Assembly: GCF_003991405.1 (NCBI RefSeq)
Contig: NZ_RPEN01000147.1
Coordinates: 1 to 64,000 of the forward strand
Direction of reading: 5' to 3'
Source of the DNA: Pseudorhodobacter sp. E13
GTDB lineage: Bacteria > Pseudomonadota > Alphaproteobacteria > Rhodobacterales > Rhodobacteraceae
DNA: 64,000 nucleotides
Numbering within the stretch: the first letter of the stretch is position 1; the number at the start of each line of letters is the position of its first letter. Positions 52,992 through 61,616 of this stretch are shown piece after piece. The translations under genes and the position numbers were made by a program. The notes below the pieces were generated by a model. That model searched no databases and was not told the origin of the DNA. It worked only from the letters and a program-made list of their open reading frames with translations.

Positions 52992-54272
52992 TCAGACCCG
53001 TTTGCCTGCCACATAGACCGCTGTGATCGCGCGGTCATCGCCCATCATGATGGTGGGGAAGATCGCTTGCCAGATGGTTTCGGCGCGGCGGGTGGCCTGT
53101 TCGATGGCAGGGGTGGAGGCGAGGTCTATCACCACAAGATCGGCCTCTGACCCCACGGCGATATTGCCGATTTTGCCTTCGGCGCGCAGGGTGCGGGCAG
53201 AGCCCATCGTCGCCAGCCACCACAGTTGCGCCGGGTGCAGGGCGGTGCCGCGCAGTTGCGCCACCTCATAGGCGGCGGCCATGGTGCGCAGCATGGAAAA
53301 GGACGACCCGCCGCCGGTATCGGTGGCAAGCCCGACCCGCAGGCCCCGCGCGACCATGGTTTCCATATCAAAGAGGCCGGAGCCGATGAAGGTGTTGGAG
53401 GTGGGGCAATGGATCAGGGCGGCGCCGACCTCGGTCAGGCGGTCCACCTCGCGCGGGTCCAGATGGATCGCGTGGCCGTAAAGCCCGCCCATGCCCAGCA
53501 GGCCATGTGATTCATAGGTGTCGAGATAATCGCGGGCGGTGGGAAACAGGCTTTTGACCCAAGCGATTTCATCGGGCTGTTCGGACAAGTGGGTTTGCAT
53601 CAGGCAGGTCTGGTTTTCAGCCCAAAGCGCGCCGAGGGCGGCGAGTTGATCGGGTGTTGAGGTCGGTGAAAAGCGTGGGGTGATGACATAGGACAGCCGG
53701 TCCTGCCCGTGCCATTTGTCCAGCAGGTGTTTGCTGTCGTCATAGGCAGATTGTGCCGTGTCTTGCAGACCCTTGGGGGCGTTGCGATCCATGCAGGTTT
53801 TGCCGGCATAGGCGCGCAGGCCACGGCTTTGGGCTTGTTCAAAAAAGGCGTCCACGCTGGCCGGGTGAATAGTGGCATAGGAGCAAACGGTGGTGGTGCC
53901 ATTGGCCAGCGTCAGATCGAAGTAGCGCGCGGCGATGTCGGCTGCATAATCCGGGTCGGCAAAGCGCATTTCTTCGGGAAAAGTGTAGGTGTTGAGCCAG
54001 TCGATCAACTGTTTGCCCCAGCTCGCGATGATCGCCGTTTGGGGGTAATGCACATGCGGGTCTATGAAACCGGCTGAAATCAGTGCCTTGCCGTAATCTG
54101 TGACCGTGGCTTGCGGATAGGCCGCGCGCAAGGCCGCACCATCGCCCACGGCTGCAATCTCTCCGCCCAGCAGCAAGACGCCGCCTGTCGGGTCCAGCTT
54201 GGCGGCTGAGGGCCCTTCGATAAAAGGATCGCCATGGTAGGAAAGAACCTGCCCCAAAATCAATTCCGCCAT
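52992..54272 (-). CDS. guaD: Guanine deaminase
   Basis: A 426-residue amidohydrolase that converts guanine to xanthine. Metal ligands are in GFIDPHVHYPQT (His73, His75), QTHLSEQPDE, GHAIHLD and LATDTGGGSSFSML. The NTYTFPEEMRF and ANGTTTVCSYATIHP blocks are characteristic of guanine deaminase. The start at 54272 is MAELILGQ, with a G-rich stretch before it; an ATG further upstream (54308) is less likely. It stands with the 8-oxoguanine-type deaminase and the nucleoside importer as part of a purine/pyrimidine salvage neighbourhood. Confidence 0.95.
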   Translation of the reverse strand: MAELILGQVLSYHGDPFIEGPSAAKLDPTGGVLLLGGEIAAVGDGAALRAAYPQATVTDYGKALISAGFIDPHVHYPQTAIIASWGKQLIDWLNTYTFPEEMRFADPDYAADIAARYFDLTLANGTTTVCSYATIHPASVDAFFEQAQSRGLRAYAGKTCMDRNAPKGLQDTAQSAYDDSKHLLDKWHGQDRLSYVITPRFSPTSTPDQLAALGALWAENQTCLMQTHLSEQPDEIAWVKSLFPTARDYLDTYESHGLLGMGGLYGHAIHLDPREVDRLTEVGAALIHCPTSNTFIGSGLFDMETMVARGLRVGLATDTGGGSSFSMLRTMAAAYEVAQLRGTALHPAQLWWLATMGSARTLRAEGKIGNIAVGSEADLVVIDLASTPAIEQATRRAETIWQAIFPTIMMGDDRAITAVYVAGKRV

Positions 54273-54406
54273 ATTCCCCCGCCTGCTTTCAAGACTGTTC
54301 GCGCCCATCCTAAGCCCATTTCACGCGTAGGTAAATTTTCCAGTCACACCTGTTTCTTTGAAGCAGTTTATTCTAAGGTCCGGGCAATCGCGGCCTAGGG
54401 GGGAAC

Positions 54407-55777
54407 ATGTCTGACGTAATCGACGAAATGGAAGAGGATGTTCTGGACGCCCGCCGGATTGAAGCGATTCAAGAGGCGTTGGAGGCAGAAGACGCGGCAC
54501 GGCTTGATGAGCTGCTGATTCCGCTGCACCCGGCCGATATCGCCGACCTTCTGGAACAGATGGACCGGTCTGACCGGCGCAACCTGTTGCGGCTTTGGCC
54601 CGATGGTATCGACGGGGAGATTCTGTCGGAACTGGACGAGGGCATCCGTGAGGAGGTTATCGACCAGCTATCGCCCGATGTGTTGGCCGAGGCCGTGCGC
54701 GAGCTGGACACGGATGACGTTGTCGACATTCTTGAAGACCTTGAGGAAGAAGATCACGGCCGCATTCTGGGTGCGCTGGAGGCGGCGGACAGGGTTGCCG
54801 TTGAAAAGGCGCTGTCTTACCCGGACTACTCTGCCGGGCGCTTGATGCAGCGCGAGGTGGTTGTGGCCCCAAGCCATTGGAATGTGGGCCAAGCCATTGA
54901 TTACATGCGATCAAACGAGGCGCTGCCGGATCAGTTCTATCATGTGATCCTTGTCGATCCGCGGATGAAGCCGCAGGGCTATGTGACGCTGGGGCGGGTG
55001 TTGTCGTCGCGCCGGGATGTGTTGCTGAAGGATATCGAGGAGGAAAGTTTCCGCACGATTTCCGCGACAGAGCCAGAGGCCGATGTGGCCTATATCTTCA
55101 ACCAGTATCACCTGATTTCCTGCCCGGTGGTGGATGAGAATGACCGTCTGGTCGGTGTGATCACGATTGATGACGCCATGAACGTGCTGGACGAGGAGCA
55201 TGAGGAGGACATGCTGCGGATGGCCGGTGTTGGCGATGAGGCCAGCCTGTCGGACACGGTGTGGGAGGCAACGAAGGGCCGGGCGGTGTGGTTGTTTGTC
55301 AACCTGCTGACGGCGATTCTGGCCTCGACCGTGATCGGGGCCTTTGCGGATGAGATCGACAAGATGGTCGCTTTGGCGGTGTTGATGCCGATTGTCGCCT
55401 CGATGGGCGGGAATGCGGGAACGCAGACGATGACGGTTGCCGTGCGAGCCTTGGCCACGCGCGACCTGACGGCGCAGAACGCGCTGCGGGTGATTAGGCG
55501 CGAGGCGGCGGTAGGTGCGTTGAACGGCTTGGCCTTTGGTGTGTTGATGGCGCTGATTGCAGGCGTTTGGTTCGGGATTCCGATGCTCGCTTTTGTGATC
55601 GGGGTGGCCATGGTGATGACGCTGATCGCGGCGGCGGCGGGGGGGATTTTGATCCCGATGGGATTGCAGCGCTTTGGCATTGACCCGGCGCTTGCCTCGG
55701 GACCCTTTGTGACGACGGTTACGGATGTCGTTGGTTTCTTTGCCTTTTTGGGGTTGGCCTCATGGATATTGCTGTAA
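54407..55777 (+). CDS. mgtE: Magnesium transporter MgtE
   Basis: A 456-residue protein. The N-terminal acidic MgtE domain (residues about 35-135) has LHPADIADLLEQMD. A CBS pair follows at about 140-265 (VILVDPRMKPQGYVTLGRVL and LVGVITIDDAMNVLDEE). The five-helix channel occupies 290-456, with MPIVASMGGNAGTQT and ASGPFVTTVTDVVGFFAFLG, the last including the conserved Asp of the pore. The N-terminal and CBS domains sense cytoplasmic Mg2+. The 134-nt leader shows no clear riboswitch. The stop lies inside the next gene. Confidence 0.96.
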   Translation: MSDVIDEMEEDVLDARRIEAIQEALEAEDAARLDELLIPLHPADIADLLEQMDRSDRRNLLRLWPDGIDGEILSELDEGIREEVIDQLSPDVLAEAVRELDTDDVVDILEDLEEEDHGRILGALEAADRVAVEKALSYPDYSAGRLMQREVVVAPSHWNVGQAIDYMRSNEALPDQFYHVILVDPRMKPQGYVTLGRVLSSRRDVLLKDIEEESFRTISATEPEADVAYIFNQYHLISCPVVDENDRLVGVITIDDAMNVLDEEHEEDMLRMAGVGDEASLSDTVWEATKGRAVWLFVNLLTAILASTVIGAFADEIDKMVALAVLMPIVASMGGNAGTQTMTVAVRALATRDLTAQNALRVIRREAAVGALNGLAFGVLMALIAGVWFGIPMLAFVIGVAMVMTLIAAAAGGILIPMGLQRFGIDPALASGPFVTTVTDVVGFFAFLGLASWILL

Positions 55778-56307
55778 AAAAGGCCGCGCGGGCGGCAGGG
55801 TTTGCAGCGCGCAAGGCGGCTTTTGCAGCAGGGCAGGGGCAAGCGGCCGAGATTTTGGCTGACTATCTTGCGGCCCATAGCGGAAAGGCCTTGGCTGGCT
55901 ATATGCCGATGCGAACCGAGATTGACCCGCTGCGCGCGATGGTGGCGCATCAAGGCGTGGTCGCGGTGCCGGTGATCACGGGCGCGGGGCAGGCCTTGCG
56001 GTTTCGTGAATGGTCGCCGGGATGCGCCATGGTGCCCGGGGATTTTGGCGCGCTGATCCCGGCCGAAGGCGCATGGGTGGAGCCGGAGGTGCTGATTGTG
56101 CCCTTGGTGGGATTTGACGCGCGCGGCTACCGCTTGGGCTATGGCGGCGGGTTTTACGACCGGACTTTGGAGGGCCTGCGCGCGCGCGGCCCGGTTTTGG
56201 CGATTGGCTTTGCTTTTGCCGCGCAAGAACTGCCTGAAGTGCCGATTGAGCCGACGGATCAGCGGTTGGACGTGATTGTCACCGAACGGGGTGTGCTGAC
56301 GGTTTAA
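55762..56307 (+). CDS. 5-formyltetrahydrofolate cyclo-ligase, copy 2
   Basis: A 181-residue paralogue of the gene at 48692-49297. It has ARKAAFAAGQ at the N-terminus, YMPMRTEIDPL, LIVPLVGFDARGYRLGYGGGFYDRT and AIGFAFAAQELPEVP.EPTDQRLD. The signature GYRLGYGGG.YDR is kept, so it should be active. It lacks the N-terminal extension of copy 1. Its ATG lies 16 nt inside the end of mgtE, so it is probably translated from the mgtE transcript. Why there are two copies is unknown; one may act on a related formyl-folate or have another role. Confidence 0.88.
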   Translation: MDIAVKKAARAAGFAARKAAFAAGQGQAAEILADYLAAHSGKALAGYMPMRTEIDPLRAMVAHQGVVAVPVITGAGQALRFREWSPGCAMVPGDFGALIPAEGAWVEPEVLIVPLVGFDARGYRLGYGGGFYDRTLEGLRARGPVLAIGFAFAAQELPEVPIEPTDQRLDVIVTERGVLTV

Positions 56308-56340
56308 CTGGGGGCGCGCCTTGGGGGAGGGGGGCCACCT

Positions 56341-56361
56341 CTGGGGGGATTGACCCCCCAG
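56341..56361. terminator. Terminator-like hairpin after the second 5-FCL gene
   Basis: CTGGGGGG-ATTGA-CCCCCCAG is a perfect 8-bp stem about 34 nt after the stop. No T run follows, so strength as an intrinsic terminator is uncertain. Confidence 0.5.
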
Positions 56362-56440
56362 TCGGCGGCATTGCCATGGACCGTGGCGCAGGCTGATCTC
56401 AAGACCGGGTGGAGCAGGCTTGGTGACGCGTTTGCACTTT

Positions 56441-56464
56441 GGATATTTGGGCCGGAAAGAAAGC
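56441..56464. repeat. Short dispersed repeat, copy B
   Basis: GGATATTTGGGCCGGAAAG followed by AAAGC matches copy A at 52964 in 19 or more aligned positions. It lies 9 nt beyond the stop codon of the minus-strand dehydrogenase gene. Confidence 0.6.
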
Positions 56465-56472
56465 TGGACCGC

Positions 56473-57276
56473 TTAGCCCTGTCTGGGCCGCAGGGTTCTG
56501 AGGGCGGCCTGAATAGTTTGCGGCAAGGTCAGATCGGCACCGTCGGGAGCGGCGTCCATGGCGGCGGCGACATCCTTGACCAGAATCCCGATGCTGTTTT
56601 CCGGGTCATGGCCGTGGCGCGCGAATTCGATGCTGTTCATGCCAGAGGCAAGCCAGTTTTGCCCGGAGGAGGTTTCGATCAGGGCCAAAAGCTTTTGTTC
56701 CTCAATATCTTGGGCGTCTGCCCAATCCAGCACGAGGCGCGTCATGGCGGTGTTGCTGGCGGCGAGAAGGTTGTTGAGCACCTTGGCCGCCATGCCATCG
56801 CCAAAGTGGCCCATGTGGTGAAAGTGGCGGCCCATGGCGCTGAAAAGGGGCTGGAGCCTTGCCAGCACCGCAGGATCGCCGCCCAGCATGAAGGACAGGC
56901 GCGCCTCTTGGGCTGCAATCGCCGCACCCGACATCGGCGCATCGACAAGGGCGATACGGTCAGGGATACGGTCGCGCAGGGCGCGGGTATAGCGCGGCGA
57001 CAGGGTCGAGGAGAGGATGATCGTCGACAGCGCAGGCGCGGCGGAAAGGTTCTGCGCTCCGAACAACAGATCATCGGTCTGATCGGCATCGCGGACGACC
57101 GATATCAGCGTGGTAAGCCCATCCGCGAAGGCCTTTGGGTCATTGCTGACGGGCAAGCCGGGGAAATCCGCGCTGGGGCGGATATCGAGGCCGCGCGCCT
57201 GATGCCCTGCGCGCAGCAAAGCGGCCAGCATCGGCGCGCCCATGCGTCCGCAACCCGCGACCCCGATCCCTTGCAT
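56473..57276 (-). CDS. NAD(P)-dependent beta-hydroxyacid dehydrogenase family protein
   Basis: A 267-residue protein of the 3-hydroxyisobutyrate dehydrogenase family. The dinucleotide loop is GVAGCGRMGAPML (residues 4-16). The substrate block VDAPMSGA and the catalytic Lys in GDGMAAKVLNNLL are both present. The substrate cannot be told from the sequence. Its ATG shares 1 nt with the stop of the AAA ATPase gene (TGATG), so it is cotranscribed with the end of the tad group, though no functional link is known. Confidence 0.87.
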   Translation of the reverse strand: MQGIGVAGCGRMGAPMLAALLRAGHQARGLDIRPSADFPGLPVSNDPKAFADGLTTLISVVRDADQTDDLLFGAQNLSAAPALSTIILSSTLSPRYTRALRDRIPDRIALVDAPMSGAAIAAQEARLSFMLGGDPAVLARLQPLFSAMGRHFHHMGHFGDGMAAKVLNNLLAASNTAMTRLVLDWADAQDIEEQKLLALIETSSGQNWLASGMNSIEFARHGHDPENSIGILVKDVAAAMDAAPDGADLTLPQTIQAALRTLRPRQG

Positions 57277-58592
57277 CAATGCGCGATCTTTTCTTCACGC
57301 ACGAACATGTTGCCCCAGGCCCGGTCAATCAACTCGGGCGTCATGTGATAGGGCACGTTTTCGAAATCGCAGACCGCCATCATCTGTTCGATCAGGAATT
57401 TCGGCATGTAGTTCGCGTAGTTGTTTTCAATCGTCGGGAATTTCACCTTCATCAGGTAAACCAGCGTGCGTTCGTCCAGCGGCATCTTTTTCGCCCGCGC
57501 CACCATGGCAAAGATTTTCAGGAAGTTTTCCTGATCCGGCCCGTCGATCTTGATCTTGAAGAAGATTCGCCGCAGGGCCGCGCCGTCAAAAATCTCATTC
57601 GGGTGGAAGTTGGTGGAAAAGATGACCAGCGTGTCAAAGGGCACGGTGAATTTTTCGCCCGATTGCAGGGCGAGGATATCCTTCGCCTCTTCCAGCGGCA
57701 CGATCCAGCGGTTCACCAGCTTTTGCGGCGGTTCGGCCTGGCGGCCAAGGTCGTCCACGATGAAGATGCCGCCAGTGGATTTCAACTGCAACGGCGCCTG
57801 ATAGGTGCGCGCGGTGGGGTTATAGGTCAAATCGAGCATATCAAGGCTCAATTCCCCCCCGGTGATCACGGTCGGGCGTTCGCAATAGACATAGCGGTTG
57901 TCAAACCGGTTGGAGGTGCGGCGCAGGGAGTTGGGATCGTCAATCGCTTCTTCGGCGGCGGAATGGACGATCGGGTCATAAACCGTGATCACCTGTCCTG
58001 CATATTCCAGTGCGCGGGGAACATAGATCTTGTCGCCCATCGCGTCACGAATACCGTTTGAAATCGAGGATTTACCGTTGCCGGGCGGGCCATACATCAG
58101 GATTGACCGACCCGAGGTAATGGCCGGACCAAGGTTTGACAGAAGGTCCGGCGGCAGGATCAGATGGCCCATGGCCCCGGTCAATTGTTCGCGTGTCAGG
58201 CGGATATTGCGGACCGATTGGCGCTGCACCTGAACACGGTAATCTTCCAGCGGGATGGGCATTGCGCCGTAATATTCCGACTGCGACAGCGCATCCAAGG
58301 CGCGTGCCTTGCCCGCATCGGTCAGTTGATAGCCCATTTCCTTGCCAGAGGTGGCATGCATGGTCCCTGTCGCCTCCAGCAGGCGCTGGGTGCGGGCAAG
58401 GTCGATCAACTCTTGCGTCAGGGGCACCGGCAGGCAAATCGCGCGGGCCAGCGCCGATGTCAGGTCAAGGTTGGTGCGGAACATGGTTTTCAGCAGGATA
58501 TCCCGCATCATCACCAGCGAAATCCCAACCTCGGCCAGCGATTTGCAGGCCGGTGGGGCCAGAACATTTGGCGGCGGTGTCTGAACATTCAT
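57276..58592 (-). CDS. AAA ATPase associated with the tad pilus genes
   Basis: A 438-residue ATPase with Walker A GPPGNGKSS around residue 165-173, Walker B-like GIFIVDDLGRQ, and a sensor STNF motif. The N-terminal 140 residues contain an SLAEVGIS-type helical region and a winged-helix-like part. ATP-binding proteins of this kind accompany tad pilus operons in the Rhodobacterales, but their function is unproven. ATG 58592 is preferred; a GTG three codons earlier (58601) is possible. It lies 72 nt after cpaA and continues into the dehydrogenase gene. Confidence 0.8.
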   Translation of the reverse strand: MNVQTPPPNVLAPPACKSLAEVGISLVMMRDILLKTMFRTNLDLTSALARAICLPVPLTQELIDLARTQRLLEATGTMHATSGKEMGYQLTDAGKARALDALSQSEYYGAMPIPLEDYRVQVQRQSVRNIRLTREQLTGAMGHLILPPDLLSNLGPAITSGRSILMYGPPGNGKSSISNGIRDAMGDKIYVPRALEYAGQVITVYDPIVHSAAEEAIDDPNSLRRTSNRFDNRYVYCERPTVITGGELSLDMLDLTYNPTARTYQAPLQLKSTGGIFIVDDLGRQAEPPQKLVNRWIVPLEEAKDILALQSGEKFTVPFDTLVIFSTNFHPNEIFDGAALRRIFFKIKIDGPDQENFLKIFAMVARAKKMPLDERTLVYLMKVKFPTIENNYANYMPKFLIEQMMAVCDFENVPYHMTPELIDRAWGNMFVREEKIAH

Positions 58593-58664
58593 CTTGCGCA
58601 CCTATGGTTTGTGGTCGGTGATACTATCGCCTTGCGGGCGTTTCAAAAGAATGAACCGGGCCCC

Positions 58665-59156
58665 TCAGGGAAGCCACGCGCTCAGCAATGGGTAAAAGAT
58701 CAACGTGCCCGACAAGGCCAGACCCATCGGGAAATCCTGATGCGTCCAGCTTTCCCAGTCGGCCACGGCCGAGCGGAAGGACGGGACGAATTTCATCAGG
58801 CGGTGGCTGGTGAATGCGCCCAGAAGGCAGGCGGCAAACAGCGCGAAAACCACGCGAATATCGGCAGTTGCAAAGAAGGGCGCCATTGCGGCGGCGAATT
58901 TGGCATCGCCCGCGCCCATCAACCCGGCAGAGGTTGCCACAAATCCGGCCAGCAGCACGATGGCCAGAAGGGCCCAACCCCAGGCCCAGATTTTCAGCGG
59001 AAAGATGAACAGCCCGACCACCAGATAAACGACCGCCAAGGCGATCACGGCTTTATTCGGGATTTTCATGAATTTCATATCCGACCACGCCACCCAAATC
59101 GCAATGGGCAGCGTGAAGGGCAAGAACCACAGCAGATTGGCGGCGGCCCCCGGCAT
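58665..59156 (-). CDS. cpaA: Prepilin peptidase (TadV/CpaA)
   Basis: A 163-residue membrane protein of the A24 aspartic peptidase family. The two catalytic Asp are in SDMKFMKIPN (Asp26) and GAGDAKF (about Asp84). There are about five to six hydrophobic segments. It should cleave Flp prepilin and pseudopilins. It overlaps the upstream TPR gene by 1 nt (TGATG). The prepilin gene itself is not in the window. Confidence 0.92.
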   Translation of the reverse strand: MPGAAANLLWFLPFTLPIAIWVAWSDMKFMKIPNKAVIALAVVYLVVGLFIFPLKIWAWGWALLAIVLLAGFVATSAGLMGAGDAKFAAAMAPFFATADIRVVFALFAACLLGAFTSHRLMKFVPSFRSAVADWESWTHQDFPMGLALSGTLIFYPLLSAWLP

Positions 59157-60013
59157 CAGTTCGTCACATTGGCGTCAAGCGCCGAAAGCGAGCGGACGGC
59201 GGCCTCAAAATGCTGCGGATGGGTGTCAATCGCCTCTTGCAGCAGGCCTTTTGCGATCCGCACATCGCCTTGCTTCACCGCCGTCAGGGCCAGCGTGTGC
59301 AACAGTTGGGCGCGTTCGATCTGGGTCATCTTGATGACGGGAAGGTCATATTTGCGCTGTGCGCCACGGGCCAGAACAAGGTTGTTCTTGGCAGTGAAAA
59401 GCTGCGCGTCATAGGTGATCGCGTCATAAAACAGCTTTTCCGCCCCCGCAAATTCGCCGCGGGTCAATTTCGAATAGCCCCAGTTGTTGTAAACCCCGGC
59501 GGGTGCCGTGGTCAGCCCTACCGCGATTTCATAGAAACTGTCGGCTTTCTTCCAGTTCTTGTTGCTGTCGGCGATCATCGCTTCCAGCTTATAGCGTTCA
59601 AAGGTTTCATGCGTCGGCGGTATCTTGTTCAGCTCTGCCTCGGCGCGCTTCCATTCATTGGACCGGATCAGCGCATCGGCATATCCAACGCGGTCATCAT
59701 TGGTGGCAGACGGGTCCTTGATCACCTCAGCCCAGACCGAAGCCGCCTCTTGCGGCTTTTGTGCCCGCACCAAAGACATGGCAAGCCCGCGCTTTACATC
59801 CACGCGGTCGGGGTTTTCTGCAACGGTTTTGCGGAAGTAGGCAACCGATTCATTGGGGTCGCCGACCGTCAGCATGATGTCATTCAAGTTGGATTCATCA
59901 ATGACGTTCACCGCTTTGACCGCGCGGTTCACTTCGGCATCTGTCCCCCGTTCACAGGCGGACAAGGCAACCGTGCCGCCAAGGCACAGCGCAAGAAAGA
60001 CAGGGTGGCGCAT
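59156..60013 (-). CDS. TPR-repeat lipoprotein of the tad locus
   Basis: A 285-residue protein. A lipoprotein signal is seen (FLALCLGGTVALSACERG, lipobox LSAC). Four or more TPR-like helix pairs follow: ESVAYFRKTVAENPDRVDVKRGLAMSLVRA is visible around residue 54-84, with WGYSKLTRGEFAGAEKLFYDAI near 175. It is probably an outer-membrane assembly factor of the TadD or similar class. It lies between a second TPR lipoprotein gene and cpaA, with a 35-nt gap upstream. Confidence 0.83.
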   Translation of the reverse strand: MRHPVFLALCLGGTVALSACERGTDAEVNRAVKAVNVIDESNLNDIMLTVGDPNESVAYFRKTVAENPDRVDVKRGLAMSLVRAQKPQEAASVWAEVIKDPSATNDDRVGYADALIRSNEWKRAEAELNKIPPTHETFERYKLEAMIADSNKNWKKADSFYEIAVGLTTAPAGVYNNWGYSKLTRGEFAGAEKLFYDAITYDAQLFTAKNNLVLARGAQRKYDLPVIKMTQIERAQLLHTLALTAVKQGDVRIAKGLLQEAIDTHPQHFEAAVRSLSALDANVTN

Positions 60014-60048
60014 TTTGCGTCCTTTTTACTGCTCGGTATTGCCGCGCC

Positions 60049-60618
60049 TTACAGCGATGAGAGAAGAACGTATTGCCCCTGATCCCGTCGCACTAAGGCG
60101 AAGTCATGACTTTGTGCCTCGTCATCATACACGGCGGCAGTGCTGCGCGCGATAGCGAGGCGAAGATTTTCGCGAATTGAGTCTGAACTGCCACTATCCA
60201 AGGCAAAAGCCTGTTGGAAAACGGCGCGGGCCTCGCCTAAATTGCCCTTTTCCATCAGCACAACGCCAAGATTGTTCTGGGCGGGCACGGATGTCGGGTC
60301 GGCCTTGACCGCGCGGCGCAGCAGCGTTTCCGCCTGACCCAACCGCCCCAGCTTGAGGTTCACAGAGCCAAGCGCCGACAGCACATCGGGGGTCATGCCC
60401 TGTTCGCCCGCCGCGCGCAGGTAAGCGCGCAGGGCCAGATCATACTCGCCTGCTTCCATCAAACGATGGCCGACCAACAGGCCATCAACACCCTTTTCGC
60501 TGGTATCCACCGCGGGCGGGGCATTGCGCGCCACATCCGCAGGCGAAAGGCCGCCCGTCGATTGACAGGCGGCCAGAAGGGTTATTCCCGCGACCAAAAC
60601 AACTGCGCGTCCAGTCAT
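60049..60618 (-). CDS. tadD: TadD-like TPR lipoprotein
   Basis: A 189-residue protein with a lipoprotein signal, VVLVAGITLLAACQS (lipobox LAAC). Two to three TPR units follow: LMEAGEYDLALRAYLRAAG, SALGSVNLKLGRLGQAETLLRRAV and NNLGVVLMEKGNLGEARAVFQQAF. Tad systems need TadD for secretin or pilus assembly. It lies 8 nt downstream of tadC and 35 nt upstream of the second TPR lipoprotein. Confidence 0.87.
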   Translation of the reverse strand: MTGRAVVLVAGITLLAACQSTGGLSPADVARNAPPAVDTSEKGVDGLLVGHRLMEAGEYDLALRAYLRAAGEQGMTPDVLSALGSVNLKLGRLGQAETLLRRAVKADPTSVPAQNNLGVVLMEKGNLGEARAVFQQAFALDSGSSDSIRENLRLAIARSTAAVYDDEAQSHDFALVRRDQGQYVLLSSL

Positions 60619-60626
60619 CCGTGTTT

Positions 60627-61601
60627 TCAGCCCCCGCCGAGCGTTTTCGAAATACCATGGACCGAGGGCCCGATCAGGATGATCATCAAGGGCGGAACGG
60701 TGAACAGCATTGTGCCAAGTGTCAGCTTTGTCGGCAACTTATTTGCCTTTTCTTCGGCCCGCATCACGCGTTTATCCCGCATTTCGGCAGAATAGACACG
60801 CAAGGCTTCGGCGATCGAGGTCCCGAAGGTGGCCGATTGCACCAATGTCGTCACAAAAGAGGAAACATCGGCAATCCCCACCCGGTCAGACATGTCTTTC
60901 AACACCGCAACGCGTTCCTTACCGGCCTTAACCTCATGCGCGACCGTGTCGAATTCATCGGCCAGCGCGGGATAGCCAGCGCGGCTTTCCTTGGCGATCC
61001 GCATGATGGATTGGTCCAGGGATTGCCCGGCCTCAACGCAGACCAGCATCATGTCCAGCGCATCGGGAAAGCCCGAAACGATTTCTTCCTGACGCTGCTG
61101 AATACGGCGCTGCACCCAATATTGCGGCAGGTAATATCCGGCAGCACCGGGGATGATGGTGCACAGGATCATCTTTTGCGTCGAAACCTCGCCCTGCGTT
61201 TGCAGGAACATGGCATAGGCCACCCCAAGGATCAAAAGCCCGATCCCCAGAACCAGCTGCGAGAAGTGGAACAATTGCACCGAATTCTTGGCGCGGTAGC
61301 CTGCCCGATGCAGTTTCAACCGCGCGGCCGACATTTCCTCGGCATTCTGCGGTTCCAGAAAGGTCGAGAATTTTTGCAGTTTGTCGCTGGCACCGCCCTT
61401 GGACCCCATGCGCAACCCTTGCGCCTTCGGGCCCTTGGCCTCATCGCGCTGGGTTTTCAGCTTGGCGAAAGGTTCGGGTTTCTTTTTCAGCATTGTCGGC
61501 AAGGTGACAAGGATCAGCACCAGCCCCAGCCCTCCGAGCAGGAACAGCGGGCCCAGCGGGCCAAGCTTGTCGACAAGCATCTGGTTGAATGTTTCAAGCA
61601 T
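60627..61601 (-). CDS. tadC: Tad pilus inner-membrane platform protein TadC
   Basis: A 324-residue type II secretion F-domain protein. The hydrophobic N-terminal helix is PLFLLGGLGLVLILVTLP. The F domain contains GFPDALDMMLVCVEAGQSLDQSIMRI and the C-terminal helix region LTLGTMLFTVPPLMIILIGP. It forms the platform for pilus assembly together with TadB, encoded 15 nt upstream. The order cpaF-tadB-tadC-tadD is standard. Confidence 0.94.
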   Translation of the reverse strand: MLETFNQMLVDKLGPLGPLFLLGGLGLVLILVTLPTMLKKKPEPFAKLKTQRDEAKGPKAQGLRMGSKGGASDKLQKFSTFLEPQNAEEMSAARLKLHRAGYRAKNSVQLFHFSQLVLGIGLLILGVAYAMFLQTQGEVSTQKMILCTIIPGAAGYYLPQYWVQRRIQQRQEEIVSGFPDALDMMLVCVEAGQSLDQSIMRIAKESRAGYPALADEFDTVAHEVKAGKERVAVLKDMSDRVGIADVSSFVTTLVQSATFGTSIAEALRVYSAEMRDKRVMRAEEKANKLPTKLTLGTMLFTVPPLMIILIGPSVHGISKTLGGG

Positions 61602-61616
61602 TTTGGCCCAAGCCCC

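Noticed and set aside
54309-54406. Magnesium riboswitch (M-box) before mgtE
   Set aside because: The leader is short and shows none of the conserved M-box blocks.
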